Assembly (NCBI RefSeq): GCF_010731115.1
Contig: NZ_AP022616.1
Span: 992,001 to 1,056,000, forward strand
DNA length: 64,000 nt
Origin: Mycolicibacterium phocaicum
Lineage (GTDB): Bacteria > Actinomycetota > Actinomycetes > Mycobacteriales > Mycobacteriaceae
Reading direction: 5' to 3'
The translations under genes and the position numbers were made by a program. The notes beneath the pieces were generated by a model. The model worked only from the letters and a program-made list of their open reading frames with translations, ran no database searches and had not been told where the DNA came from. Of the stretch, positions 21,136 through 31,587 are shown piece by piece (positions within the stretch are counted from its first letter, which is position 1; each line of letters starts with the position of its first letter).

Positions 21136-23136
21136 TCATCCGATGTGCAGCGGATCGATCTGCACCCGCACCGGCTCCTGATCGTGGCGGGCGCTGAGCA
21201 CGCCGGTCGCCCGTCGCAGCGCCGCCGCCAACACCAGCCCACGATCGCGCGAGACCCGCACCAGCATCCGGTGCACGGGAACGCCCGGGTCCACACCGGG
21301 CGGACGGCGGGCGCCGAACGGCAGATCGACCGGGCCCAGCACCTCGGCATCGGGCGGCAGGGCGGCCGCCTCCAGCAGCGCGTCCGCCGCCTCGGGCACC
21401 CCGTCGACGGCCGCCAGATGCACAGCGGGCGGCAGCCCGACCTCGGCACGGCCGTCGAGCTCGGCCTCCGCGTGCCCGACCGGGTCCCAGCGCACCAGCG
21501 CCTGCACCGTCGGGATCGACGACTCCGCCACCACCGCGACCGTGCCCCCGGCCGCGCGGTCGAGCACCATGGCCGATGCCGACAGCCACCGGCGCAGCGT
21601 GTCCTCGGCCGCGCGCAGATCCTGACGGCCCAGCAGCGCCCAGCCGTCCAGCAACAGCGCCGCACCGTAGCCGCCGTCGGCACGCGGTTCGGCGCCGGGA
21701 GTCGCCACGACGACCGCAGGCCGGGCGGGTACCTCGGTCACCACGGCGTCACCGCCGGAGGTGACGACGGGCACGCCCGGGAAGGCCCGGCCCAGCTCCT
21801 CGGCGGTGCGCCTGGCCCCGACCACCACGGCGCGTACCGCGTCCGAGCCGCACCGGCCGCAGCGCAGCGTGATGTCCTGGCGGCCGCACCACCGGCACAC
21901 CGCGCCGACGGTGTCGCGGTCGGGCAGCGACAGCGGCCCGGTGCAGTGCCGGCACCGGGCGATGGTCCGGCATTTGCCGCAGGCCAGTGCGGGAACGTAG
22001 CCGCGGCGCGGCACCTGGACCAGCACCGGCCGGCCGGCGCTCAGCGCGGCCCGCGCCGCCCCCAGCGCCATCGACGGCAACCGCGCGGTACGGGCCGCGG
22101 CGTCGCGTTCGTGGGTGTGGGCGTCGTCGTCGAGCGCGATGACCCGCGGCGCCCTGGCGCGCACCACGCTGCGGCCGGCCACCAGGTCGTGCGCCCACTT
22201 GCCGCGCACCAGCGCCTGCGCCTCGGCAGTGCGCGCGAAGCCCCCGATGATTGCGCCGCAACGCAATTGGTGCGCCCGCAGCATCGCGACCTCGCGGGCG
22301 TGCGGATACGGCGCGCGGGGTTCCGCCAGCGAGTCGTCGCCGTCGTCCCACACGACGATGAATCCCAGGTCGGCGACGGGTGCGAAAACCGCGCTGCGGG
22401 TACCGATCACGAGGCGCGCCTGGCCGCGCAGCACCGACAGCCAGCGCCGGTAGCGCTGCGACGGGCCGAGACCGGCCGACAGCGCCACCACCCGGGACTC
22501 GTCGACGAGCGTCAGCGCCGCGGCGTGGACGGCGTCGACGTCGCGCTGATCCGGCACGATCAGCAGTGCCCCACGGCCGGCGTTGACGACGACGGCCGCC
22601 GCCTCGCAGAGCCGCCGGGCCCAGTCCTCCCCCGGCAGCGCCTGCCACACCGCGCGCGCGGCCCGGCCCTCGGCGAGCGCCTCCAGGAACTGCTCGCCGC
22701 GGCCGTACTGCTGCCAGGCGCCGGCGTCGACGTCCCGCGGCACGAGCGGCGGCAGTTCGGGCGGCGGTTGTTTCTCCACGGTCGCGTGCCGGGGCGGAAT
22801 GGCCAGCCGCAGCACGTCGGGCCGGCTGCCGGCGTACCGGGCCGCCACCGCCTCGGCGAGACGCTGCACATCGGGGGTCAGGACCCGCTCGGCCGACACC
22901 ACGCGGTCCAGCCAGCCGAGCTTGCCGGAATGGTCGGTGTCAGAACGTCTTTCGAGGATGAAGGCGTCGACCAATCGGCCGTTGAACCGCACCTTGGCAC
23001 GGACGCCCGGCTGGGCGTCGTCGGACAGCTCGGCCGGCACGAGGTAGTCGAACTCGCGGTCCAGGTGCGGCACCGACAGCATGGGCAGCACCCGAGCCAC
23101 GGGCTCGTGCTCGGCCTGCTGTCTGGTCGCGGTCAC
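21136..23136 (-). CDS. priA: PriA-like primosomal protein without helicase motifs
   Basis: 666 residues from GTG 23136. The N-terminal DNA-binding domain ([22 protein letters not shown]) and the zinc-binding cysteines ([29 protein letters not shown]) are intact. However, the Walker A GSGKT is absent, replaced by [11 protein letters not shown], and the DEEH box reads WDDGDDSL. Actinobacterial PriA proteins are known to lack helicase motifs, so it probably acts as a structural restart factor. The start overlaps the stop of the upstream YhhN gene (GTGA); the ORF extension beyond 23136 is not used. Confidence 0.93.
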   Translation of the reverse strand: MTATRQQAEHEPVARVLPMLSVPHLDREFDYLVPAELSDDAQPGVRAKVRFNGRLVDAFILERRSDTDHSGKLGWLDRVVSAERVLTPDVQRLAEAVAARYAGSRPDVLRLAIPPRHATVEKQPPPELPPLVPRDVDAGAWQQYGRGEQFLEALAEGRAARAVWQALPGEDWARRLCEAAAVVVNAGRGALLIVPDQRDVDAVHAAALTLVDESRVVALSAGLGPSQRYRRWLSVLRGQARLVIGTRSAVFAPVADLGFIVVWDDGDDSLAEPRAPYPHAREVAMLRAHQLRCGAIIGGFARTAEAQALVRGKWAHDLVAGRSVVRARAPRVIALDDDAHTHERDAAARTARLPSMALGAARAALSAGRPVLVQVPRRGYVPALACGKCRTIARCRHCTGPLSLPDRDTVGAVCRWCGRQDITLRCGRCGSDAVRAVVVGARRTAEELGRAFPGVPVVTSGGDAVVTEVPARPAVVVATPGAEPRADGGYGAALLLDGWALLGRQDLRAAEDTLRRWLSASAMVLDRAAGGTVAVVAESSIPTVQALVRWDPVGHAEAELDGRAEVGLPPAVHLAAVDGVPEAADALLEAAALPPDAEVLGPVDLPFGARRPPGVDPGVPVHRMLVRVSRDRGLVLAAALRRATGVLSARHDQEPVRVQIDPLHIG

Positions 23137-23861
23137 GCAGTCGGTGTAGCAGACACGGCCGACACGTGCGACACCGTCCGGCCTGCGAAGAAGCCGGCGG
23201 TGATCAGGAGCAACGAGGCGGCGTACGCCCACCAGATCGGGACCGCCAGCCTCTCGTCACCGAGCACGAACTTGCTGATGCCGATCATGCCGTCACTCAC
23301 CGCGAAGCACAGCGCGCCGAGCGCGGTCCAGCGGGTCGGCAGGTCGGCGAACAGCGCCGTGCACACCATGGCCACCAGGACCGCCATGTACACGGTGACG
23401 GGGATGGTCATCTGCTGGGCGACCAGGCTGGGCCAGAACCAGATGATGAGCCCGACGCAGATGACGATGAGGATCGCCGCGCCGGCGGTGGCCGCCGGGG
23501 TGCGACGGGCCAACGGCAGCAGGGCGGCCAGGAAACACAGGTGCGCGATCAGGAACGAGCCGAGTCCGAACACGAAACCCATGGGCCAGCCCGGCACGGC
23601 CAGCAGGAAGTCCCCGCCCGCCGAGAACACCAGCGCCGCCACCAGCCAGTTGCGTTCACGGACGATCGGATGTCCGGCGGCGGCCACCGCCAGCAGCAGC
23701 GCGGGCAGTGCCTTGATCTCGGGCTGTAGCGCGAACTGGCCGGTCAGGTCGGCGCCCGAGGGCAGCCGCAAGGCCGTCACGATGAGGAAGATGCCGTAGC
23801 CGGCGGCGACGACGGCGGCCGCTATCCACAGCCACCGACGCACTGCGTACGGTGAACTCAT
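23133..23861 (-). CDS. YhhN/TMEM86-family membrane protein (possible lysoplasmalogenase)
   Basis: About 242 residues with around eight hydrophobic segments, including [20 protein letters not shown] and [20 protein letters not shown]. These carry the two conserved acidic positions (GD, SD) of the YhhN family. TMEM86 relatives hydrolyse lysoplasmalogens; activity in mycobacteria is not established. M. tuberculosis has a membrane protein at the same place next to priA. Its ATG (23861-23859) interlocks with the ATG of the divergent lipase gene in a single CATG. Confidence 0.85.
   Translation of the reverse strand: MSSPYAVRRWLWIAAAVVAAGYGIFLIVTALRLPSGADLTGQFALQPEIKALPALLLAVAAAGHPIVRERNWLVAALVFSAGGDFLLAVPGWPMGFVFGLGSFLIAHLCFLAALLPLARRTPAATAGAAILIVICVGLIIWFWPSLVAQQMTIPVTVYMAVLVAMVCTALFADLPTRWTALGALCFAVSDGMIGISKFVLGDERLAVPIWWAYAASLLLITAGFFAGRTVSHVSAVSATPTA
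23848..23853 (+). promoter_or_regulatory. -10 hexamer of a leaderless promoter for the first lipase gene
   Basis: TACGGT lies 6 nt before the ATG at 23860 and inside the coding sequence of the divergent membrane-protein gene. A start at 23860 would be essentially leaderless. Confidence 0.6.
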
Positions 23862-24783
23862 GTCGGACACTGCGCGTCCCCCGCTCGATCCCATTCTGCA
23901 AAAGGTACTGGAAGCGGTTCCGTTCCAATTGACCATGGACGGCGGCGTCGAAGCCGCGCGGGCCCGGTTCCGCGAGCTGCCCCGCAAGCCCGTCTTCCCT
24001 GAGGTCCGCGCCGAGGACCGCGTCATCGACGGCGTGCCGGTCCGCGTCTACTGGCCCACCGACGTCGAACCGTCGGCGCCGGTCGTGCTGTTCTTCCACG
24101 GCGGCGGCTGGGTGGTCGGTGATCTGGACACCTATGACGGCACCGCCCGCCTGCATGCCGCGGGGACCGGCGCCGTGGTGGTGTCGGTGGATTACCGACT
24201 CGCCCCCGAGCACCCGTTCCCCGCCGCGGTCGACGACGTCTGGGCCGTCACGCAGTGGGTGGCCGCCCACGCCGACGAGATCGGCGGCGACCCGAATCGT
24301 CTTGCCGTGGCCGGTGATTCGGCCGGCGGCAACCTGGCCGCGGCGGTCGCGCAGCTGGCCCGCGACGCCGGCATCACGCTGCGCGCCCAGCTGCTGTGGT
24401 ACCCCGCGACCACCTGGGACACGTCGCTGCCGTCGTTCGCCGAGAACGCCGACGCCCCGGTCCTGGGCCGCGACGCCGTCGGCGGCTTCTCGTTGCTGTA
24501 CGCCACGGGCGTCGACCTGCGGAACCCGCCGCCCACGCTCGTCCCGGCGCGCGCCGAGTCGCTGGCCGGGCTGGCACCGGCGTACATCGCCGTCGCCGGA
24601 TACGACCCACTGCGCGACGACGGCATCCGTTACGGCGAGATGCTCACCGCGGCCGGGGTTTCCGTCGAGGTGCACAACGCCGAGACGCTGGTACACGGTT
24701 ACCTCGGTTACTACGGCGTCGTGCCGGCGACGACCGAGGCGGCCGACAAGGCGCTGGTGGCGCTGCGGGCCGCGCTAGCCTGA
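23860..24783 (+). CDS. alpha/beta-hydrolase, hormone-sensitive-lipase family (LipI-like)
   Basis: A 307-residue carboxylesterase/lipase with the HSL-family oxyanion motif [11 protein letters not shown], the nucleophile GDSAGGN, the acid in [10 protein letters not shown] and the catalytic His in LVHGYLGY. It is one of two tandem paralogues in the same order as M. tuberculosis lipI-lipH. No signal peptide, so it is probably cytosolic or envelope-associated. The natural substrate is unknown; relatives hydrolyse short- to medium-chain esters. Confidence 0.92.
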   Translation: MSDTARPPLDPILQKVLEAVPFQLTMDGGVEAARARFRELPRKPVFPEVRAEDRVIDGVPVRVYWPTDVEPSAPVVLFFHGGGWVVGDLDTYDGTARLHAAGTGAVVVSVDYRLAPEHPFPAAVDDVWAVTQWVAAHADEIGGDPNRLAVAGDSAGGNLAAAVAQLARDAGITLRAQLLWYPATTWDTSLPSFAENADAPVLGRDAVGGFSLLYATGVDLRNPPPTLVPARAESLAGLAPAYIAVAGYDPLRDDGIRYGEMLTAAGVSVEVHNAETLVHGYLGYYGVVPATTEAADKALVALRAALA

Positions 24784-24786
24784 GGC

Positions 24787-25761
24787 ATGACTTCAGATGT
24801 GACGCCGGACACCCGGCCCGCCATCGACCCCATCCTCAAAGCCCTCCTGGACGCCGTGCCGCTGGAGTTCACGATCGACGACGGTGTCGAGGTGGCGCGG
24901 GCCAAGCTCGCCGCGGTGCGACCGCCCGCCGCGATGCTGCCGGATCTGCGGATCGAGAACCGCGTGCTCGATTGCGGTGCGGCAGGCCAGATTCCGGCCC
25001 GCATCTACTGGCCGCCCATCGACGGCGAGACCCGTCCACTGCCGGTCGTGGTCTTCTACCACGGCGGCGGCTGGGCCATCGGTGACCTGGATTCGCACGA
25101 CCATGTGGCCCGCGCCCACGCCGTCGGCGCCCGCGCCATCGTGGTGTCGGTCGAGTACCGGCTGGCGCCCGAGCACCCGTTCCCGGCCGCCATCGAGGAT
25201 TCCTGGGCCGCGCTGCAGTGGGTCGGCGCGCACGCCGCCGAGCTCGGCGGCGACCCGACGCGTCTCGCGGTCGCGGGTGACTCCGCCGGCGGCAACATCT
25301 CCGCGGTGATGGCGCTGCGGGCGCGCGACGCGGGTGGCCCCGCACTGAAGTTCCAGCTGCTCTGGTATCCGGTCGCCACCGGTGACGTCACGCTGCCGTC
25401 GTTCACCGAGAACGCCGACGCCCCCATGCTCAACAGCAATGTGACGGCGGCCTTCCTGGCCTGGTACCTGCCCGGCATGGACCTCACCGACGCCTCGACG
25501 CTGCCGACCGATCTGGCCCCGGCGAACGCCGAGTCGCTCGAGGGTTTGCCGCCGGCCTACATCGGGACCGCCGAGCACGACCCGCTTCGTGACGACGGCG
25601 CGCACTACGCCAAACTGCTTGCCGCGGCCGGTGTTCCGGTCGAGTTGAGCAACGAGCCGACCATGGTGCACGGCTTCGTCAGCCTGGCTCTGGCCTCTCC
25701 GGTGGCGACCGAGGCCACCAACCGTGGTCTTGCGGCCCTGAAAGCCGCCCTCTACGCCTGA
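24787..25761 (+). CDS. alpha/beta-hydrolase, hormone-sensitive-lipase family (LipH-like)
   Basis: 324 residues, a clear paralogue of the preceding gene with the same catalytic set: FYHGGGWAIGDLD, GDSAGGN, AEHDPLRDDG and MVHGFVSL. It starts 3 bp after the upstream stop, so the two are co-transcribed. The pair probably arose by tandem duplication. The following monooxygenase starts 20 bp later and may share the transcript: a Baeyer-Villiger oxygenase makes esters that such hydrolases could cleave, an inference from order only. Confidence 0.92.
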   Translation: MTSDVTPDTRPAIDPILKALLDAVPLEFTIDDGVEVARAKLAAVRPPAAMLPDLRIENRVLDCGAAGQIPARIYWPPIDGETRPLPVVVFYHGGGWAIGDLDSHDHVARAHAVGARAIVVSVEYRLAPEHPFPAAIEDSWAALQWVGAHAAELGGDPTRLAVAGDSAGGNISAVMALRARDAGGPALKFQLLWYPVATGDVTLPSFTENADAPMLNSNVTAAFLAWYLPGMDLTDASTLPTDLAPANAESLEGLPPAYIGTAEHDPLRDDGAHYAKLLAAAGVPVELSNEPTMVHGFVSLALASPVATEATNRGLAALKAALYA

Positions 25762-25781
25762 GTTTGCGCAAGTATGGACCC

Positions 25782-27260
25782 ATGACAACGCCTGATGTCC
25801 AAACGGTGATCGTCGGCGCCGGCTTCTCCGGGATCGGGGCCGGCATCCTGCTGGACCGCGCCGGGCTCGGCGACTACCGGATCCTCGAGGCCGGCTCCGG
25901 TCCCGGCGGTACCTGGTTCTGGAACACCTACCCCGGTGTCGCCGTGGATATTCCGTCGTTCTCCTATCAGTTCTCATTCGAGCAGAGCGCCGACTGGTCG
26001 CGCACCTACGCCAAGGGCCACGAGCTCAAGGCCTACGCCGAGCACTGCGTCGACAAGTACGGATTGCGGGACCGGATCCGGTTCGGCGCCGAGGTAACCG
26101 GTGCCGAGTACGACGACGACGCCGACCTGTGGCGCGTACACACCAGCGGCGGCACCATCACCGCGCGGTTCCTCATCAACGGCAGCGGCGTCCTGACCGT
26201 GCCCAAGCCACCGGACATCGACGGCGTCGAGGACTTCGCCGGCATCACGCTGCACACCGCGCGCTGGGACAGCAGCATCGACCTGCGTGGCAAGCGGGTC
26301 GCGATCATCGGCACCGGCGCCTCGGCGGTGCAGGTGATCCCCGAGATCGCACCGGTCGTGGAGCACCTCACGGTATTTCAGCGGACGCCGATCTGGTGCT
26401 TCCCCAAGCTGGACCTCCCGCTGCCCGCGGCGGCCCGGTGGGCGATGCGGGTCCCCGGCGGCAAGACGCTGCAGCGGCTGGCCAGCCAGGCCTACGTCGA
26501 GCTGACCTTCCCGCTGTCGGCGCAGTACTACAGCGTGTTCCCGTTGGCCGACGGTGCGGCCCGGATGGGCCGGTCGTTCCTGCGGCGCGAGGTGCACGAC
26601 CCCGTGGTGCGCGACAAGCTCACGCCGCGCTACGCCGTGGGCTGTAAACGACCGGGCTTCCACAACACCTACCTCGCGACCTACAACCGCGAAAACGTCA
26701 GCCTGGTAACCGAATCCATCGAGCGCATCACGCCGACGGGGGTACGCACCGCCGACGGTCAGGAGCACGAGGTGGATGTGCTGATCCTGGCCACCGGATT
26801 CAAGGTGATGGACGTCGACAGCGTGCCGACGTTCCCCGTCACCGGCGCCGGCGGACACACCCTCGGCGAGTTCTGGGAGAAGCAGCGGCTGCAAGCCTAC
26901 GAGGGCGTCAGCATCCCCGGTTTCCCGAACTTCTTCACCGTCATGGGCCCGTACGGCTACGTCGGTTCGTCGTACTTCGCGCTGATCGAAGCGCAGACTC
27001 ACCACATCGTGCGGTGCCTGCAGCGCGCGGAAAAGCTCGGCGCCCACCGGGTGGAGGTCTCGCAGGAGGCCAACGACCGCTACTTCGACGAGATGATGCG
27101 CAAGCGTCACCGCCAGGTGTTCTGGCAGGACAGTTGCCAGTCGGCCAACAGCTACTACTTCGACAAGAACGGTGACGTGCCGCTGCGGCCCGCCACCACG
27201 GTGGAGGCCTACGTCCGCAGCCGCCGTTTCGACCTCGACGACTACGAGTTCAGTGCCTGA
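25782..27260 (+). CDS. flavin-containing monooxygenase, Baeyer-Villiger type (Rv1393c-like)
   Basis: About 492 residues with two dinucleotide folds: FAD at IVGAGFSGIGAGI near the N-terminus and NADPH at IIGTGASAVQV in the middle. Between them lies the Baeyer-Villiger fingerprint FAGITLHTARWD (FxGxxxHxxxW-P/D). It would insert an oxygen next to a ketone to form an ester or lactone. ATG 25782 is preferred over 25764. M. tuberculosis has a monooxygenase at the same place between lipH and metK. Substrate unknown. Confidence 0.9.
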   Translation: MTTPDVQTVIVGAGFSGIGAGILLDRAGLGDYRILEAGSGPGGTWFWNTYPGVAVDIPSFSYQFSFEQSADWSRTYAKGHELKAYAEHCVDKYGLRDRIRFGAEVTGAEYDDDADLWRVHTSGGTITARFLINGSGVLTVPKPPDIDGVEDFAGITLHTARWDSSIDLRGKRVAIIGTGASAVQVIPEIAPVVEHLTVFQRTPIWCFPKLDLPLPAAARWAMRVPGGKTLQRLASQAYVELTFPLSAQYYSVFPLADGAARMGRSFLRREVHDPVVRDKLTPRYAVGCKRPGFHNTYLATYNRENVSLVTESIERITPTGVRTADGQEHEVDVLILATGFKVMDVDSVPTFPVTGAGGHTLGEFWEKQRLQAYEGVSIPGFPNFFTVMGPYGYVGSSYFALIEAQTHHIVRCLQRAEKLGAHRVEVSQEANDRYFDEMMRKRHRQVFWQDSCQSANSYYFDKNGDVPLRPATTVEAYVRSRRFDLDDYEFSA

Positions 27261-27353
27261 CATTCCTGCCGCCGCGGATATGAAAGTTCTTTGAACCCGG
27301 TAACTTTTCCGCATGCGTTGGCATCGGCACGGCTATGGGCGCTGAATCGTCGG

Positions 27354-27359
27354 TACAGT
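27354..27359 (+). promoter_or_regulatory. -10 hexamer of the lpqS-cysK2 transcript
   Basis: TACAGT is followed by 7 nt and the GTG at 27367, consistent with a leaderless mRNA. I looked for the copper-repressor RicR palindrome (TACCC...GGGTA type) between 27261 and 27366 and did not find a clear one; the nearest is an imperfect AACCCGGTAA around 27294-27303. Confidence 0.55.
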
Positions 27360-27366
27360 CGCGGAG

Positions 27367-27768
27367 GTGACTTCCCGGCCGATGCGATGGCGGACAGCGG
27401 CAGTGCTGCTCGTCGCGCTGCTCGGGATCGGCCTGGGAATCCAGCTGGGCGCCAAGCCCGTTGCCACCGCGCACGCGCACGCCGCCCCCATGCTCGTCGC
27501 CCCCGGACACACGCTGCCGTCGGTGACCCCCGAACACCCGCACGCGCGCGACGGCTCGATCCTGCCGGCTCCTGAGCTGTTCGCCACCGCGGGTCTCCCC
27601 CGGTCCGCCACCACGCTCCTGGCTCTCGGCCTGGCCGTGGCGCTGTGTGTCGCCACGGCGTGCTGGTGCGCGCTGCGGACGGTCACCAGTCGTGGTCCGC
27701 CCCGGCGCGCGGCCACGATCATTACCGGCCGGGCGGTCCTGACCCGGCTCTGCATCTCCCGACGCTGA
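27367..27768 (+). CDS. LpqS-like small envelope protein
   Basis: 133 residues. An N-terminal hydrophobic segment (about 10-26) is followed by a histidine-rich stretch (ATAHAHAAP; EHPHARDGS), then ELFATAGLPRSATT, a second hydrophobic segment with three cysteines (VALCVATACWCAL), and a basic C-terminus RAVLTRLCISRR. The LPRSAT and LTRxCxxRR blocks and the position before cysK2 match my memory of M. tuberculosis LpqS, a member of the copper-responsive RicR regulon. Unlike a lipoprotein it has no lipobox cysteine in the N-terminal segment. Histidines and cysteines suggest metal contact. GTG start. Confidence 0.68.
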   Translation: MTSRPMRWRTAAVLLVALLGIGLGIQLGAKPVATAHAHAAPMLVAPGHTLPSVTPEHPHARDGSILPAPELFATAGLPRSATTLLALGLAVALCVATACWCALRTVTSRGPPRRAATIITGRAVLTRLCISRR

Positions 27769-27863
27769 TCGGTCAGCTCAGGTCGGCCACGGTTCGTGGC
27801 TGATCGGTGTTCGCTGTCCGATCCCGCTGCCGCGCCGCGGCCCAAGCGAAAAGTGATGCACCC

Positions 27864-28982
27864 ATGAACAATTCGTCCAACCTCACCCTGCCCAGGAAAC
27901 CCTCTCGACCGGCGTCGGGGCCGTGCCGGCTGGCCCGCTACGACCGGCCGGGCACCATGGTCGGCGGCACGCCGGTGCTCCGCATCGCCGCCCCGTTCAC
28001 CACCGACGACCGTGGCTTCTGGGCCAAGCTCGAAGGCGTCAACCCGGGCGGCATGAAAGACCGGCCCGCCATGTACATGGTCGAGCGCGGCCGCGCCCGC
28101 GGCGACCTGCTGCCCGGTGCGCGCATCGTCGAATCCACCAGCGGCACACTCGGGCTCGGTCTGGCCCTGGCCGGCACGGTGTACGGGCATCCGGTCACGC
28201 TGGTGACCGATCCGGGTATGGAACCGATGATGCTGCGCATGCTGGCCGCGTACGGCGCCGACATCGACCTGGTCACCGAGCCGCATCCGACCGGCGGCTG
28301 GCAGCAGGCCCGCCGCGACCGGGTGGCCCAGATCCTGGCTTCCGATCCCACCGCCTGGTACCCCGACCAGTACAACAACCCCGACAACGTCGACGCGTAC
28401 CGCGACCTCGCGCTCGAACTGCAGTCGCAGCTGGGTTCCGTCGACATCCTGGTGTGCTCTGTCGGCACCGGCGGGCACTCGGCCGGGGTGGCGAAAGTGC
28501 TGCGCGAGTTCAATCCCGACCTGAAGTTGATCGGCGTCGACACCATCGGGTCGACGATCTTCGGCCAGCCCGCGCAGAGCCGGCTGATGCGTGGCCTGGG
28601 GTCGAGCATCTACCCCGACAACGTCGACTACGCCGCGTTCTCGGAAGTGCACTGGGTGGCACCCGCCGAAGCGGTGTGGGCGTGCCGGGCACTGGCCTCG
28701 ACGAGCTACGCCAGCAGCGGCTGGAGCGGCGGCGCGGTGGCGTTGGTCGCCGGCTGGGCGGCCCGACACCACGACGCGGACACCACGATCGCCGCGATCT
28801 TTCCCGATGGGCCGCAACGGTATTTCGACACCGTCTACAACGACGACTACTGCCGCCGGCACAACCTCCTCGGCATCGAGCCGCCCGCCGAGCCCGCGGT
28901 GATCGCGGACCACACTGAGCGCGTGGTGGATTCGTGGACCCGCTGCACCACGGTGCGCAGGCCCGAAGCTGCGACGCTCTGA
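27864..28982 (+). CDS. cysK2: CysK2-like S-sulfocysteine synthase (PLP-dependent)
   Basis: A fold-type-II PLP enzyme of 372 residues from ATG 27864, exactly the length I recall for M. tuberculosis CysK2. The PLP lysine is in [13 protein letters not shown], the substrate loop is [12 protein letters not shown] and the phosphate cradle is [10 protein letters not shown]. CysK2 makes S-sulfocysteine from O-phosphoserine and thiosulfate and is linked to redox signalling. The upstream open frame to 27807 lacks family similarity. It is followed, with one base overlap, by an MFS transporter, as in the Rv0847-Rv0849 order, which in M. tuberculosis lies far from this region. Confidence 0.85.
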   Translation: MNNSSNLTLPRKPSRPASGPCRLARYDRPGTMVGGTPVLRIAAPFTTDDRGFWAKLEGVNPGGMKDRPAMYMVERGRARGDLLPGARIVESTSGTLGLGLALAGTVYGHPVTLVTDPGMEPMMLRMLAAYGADIDLVTEPHPTGGWQQARRDRVAQILASDPTAWYPDQYNNPDNVDAYRDLALELQSQLGSVDILVCSVGTGGHSAGVAKVLREFNPDLKLIGVDTIGSTIFGQPAQSRLMRGLGSSIYPDNVDYAAFSEVHWVAPAEAVWACRALASTSYASSGWSGGAVALVAGWAARHHDADTTIAAIFPDGPQRYFDTVYNDDYCRRHNLLGIEPPAEPAVIADHTERVVDSWTRCTTVRRPEAATL

Positions 28983-30214
28983 TGGAGGTGCTGACGCAGT
29001 TCCGCAGCTTCGGCTGGCCCAGCCGGGTGCTGATGCTCAACCAGTTCGGCATCAACCTCGGCTTCTACATGCTGATGCCGTACCTGGCCGGGTATCTGGC
29101 CGGCCCGCTCGGCCTGGCCGGCTGGGCCGTCGGCCTGGTGCTCGGGGTGCGGAACTTCTCGCAGCAGGGCATGTTCATCGTCGGTGGGACGTTGGCCGAC
29201 CGGCTCGGCTACAAGCCGCTGATCGTGGCGGGCTGTCTGTTGCGCACCGCCGCGTTCGGCCTGCTTGCCGTCGCACAGTCCCTGCCGGCGCTGCTGATCG
29301 CCTCGGCGGCAACCGGTTTCGCGGGCGCACTGTTCAACCCGGCGGTGCGGGCCTACCTGGCCGCGGATGCCGGCGAGCGCCGGGTGGCGGCGTTCACGGT
29401 GTTCAATGTCTTCTACCAGGGCGGCATCCTCGCCGGCCCGCTGGTGGGGCTGGCCCTGATGGCGCTGGACTTCCGGGTGACGGCAGGGATGGCGGCTGTG
29501 GTGTTCGCGGTGCTGACCATCGCGCAGCTCTTCGCGCTGCCCAAAGACCACGCCGATCATGCTGTCGCCGAACGTGTCTCGGTCCTGCACGACTGGCGCA
29601 CCGTGCTGGCCAACCGCCCGTTCCTGTTGTTCGCCCTGTCGATGGTGGGCACCTACGTGGTGACGTTCCAGGTGTACCTGGCGTTGCCGCTGCACGCCGG
29701 AATGCTCGCGCCGCACCATGAATCGGCCATCGTGGCAGCGGTTTTCGCGGTGTCGGGGCTGGTGGCGATCGGCGGCCAAATCCGCGTCACGGCCTGGTTC
29801 ACGGCACGCTACGGCCGCGCCCAGTCACTGACCATCGGCGTGCTGGTCCTCGCGGCGGCGTTCGTCCCGCTCATCGTGGTGCCCGACGACCGGTGGGGAC
29901 AGCCTGCCGCGGTGGCCGCGCTGCTGCTGACGGCCGCGCTGCTGGCCGTCGGCTCGGCCGCGGTCTACCCGTTCGAGATGGACACCGTGGTGTCGCTGGC
30001 CGGCGACCGGCTGGTCGCGACGTACTACGGCTTCTACAACACCATCGTCGGCATCGGCATCCTGGTGGGAAATCTCGCCACGGGCGCGCTGATGGAGACG
30101 GCGCGTCACGCCGGCCGGCCGGAACTGGTCTGGGTGTCGCTCACGGCGATCAGCCTGCTGGTGGCCCTCGCCCTGTACCGAAGCCGTCGGCTGGAACCGG
30201 CACCCGTCGCCTGA
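28982..30214 (+). CDS. MFS transporter (Rv0849-like)
   Basis: 410 residues with about 12 transmembrane segments and the MFS motif GGTLADRLGYKPL between helices 2 and 3. Its ATG shares one base with the cysK2 stop (TGATG), which rules out the longer frame from 28934. Position and size match the transporter following cysK2 in the M. tuberculosis copper regulon. Substrate unknown; export of a sulfur or metal-chelating metabolite is only a guess. A bidirectional terminator follows. Confidence 0.88.
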   Translation: MEVLTQFRSFGWPSRVLMLNQFGINLGFYMLMPYLAGYLAGPLGLAGWAVGLVLGVRNFSQQGMFIVGGTLADRLGYKPLIVAGCLLRTAAFGLLAVAQSLPALLIASAATGFAGALFNPAVRAYLAADAGERRVAAFTVFNVFYQGGILAGPLVGLALMALDFRVTAGMAAVVFAVLTIAQLFALPKDHADHAVAERVSVLHDWRTVLANRPFLLFALSMVGTYVVTFQVYLALPLHAGMLAPHHESAIVAAVFAVSGLVAIGGQIRVTAWFTARYGRAQSLTIGVLVLAAAFVPLIVVPDDRWGQPAAVAALLLTAALLAVGSAAVYPFEMDTVVSLAGDRLVATYYGFYNTIVGIGILVGNLATGALMETARHAGRPELVWVSLTAISLLVALALYRSRRLEPAPVA

Positions 30215-30223
30215 CCAGACGCA

Positions 30224-30255
30224 GATGGCCCCGCACCAGACGGTGCGGGGCCATC
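30224..30255. terminator. bidirectional terminator between MFS gene and metK
   Basis: Perfect 14-bp arms GATGGCCCCGCACC (30224-30237) and GGTGCGGGGCCATC (30242-30255) with loop AGAC. The A-run AAAAA at 30262-30266 on the plus strand gives a U-run for transcripts from the right, while its position between convergent genes suits both. Confidence 0.88.
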
Positions 30256-30266
30256 GCGCAGAAAAA

Positions 30267-31475
<1,209 letters not shown>

Positions 31476-31587
31476 GTCGCAAATCCCTTCCAAAACTTTA
31501 GTCCGGCGCATAATATCCGCGCCCGGCTACCGACTGTCGTGTACCCCTGCGCAGCAAACCCGTCCCGCGGCGCGGTTCAGGCTACGT

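Noticed and set aside
27261..27366. RicR copper-repressor site before the lpqS-like gene
   Set aside because: Only an imperfect AACCCGGTAA was found; the expected TACCC/GGGTA palindrome is missing.
31476..31587. SAM riboswitch before metK
   Set aside because: 112 bp with no recognisable SAM-box stems; the start has an ordinary ribosome binding site.
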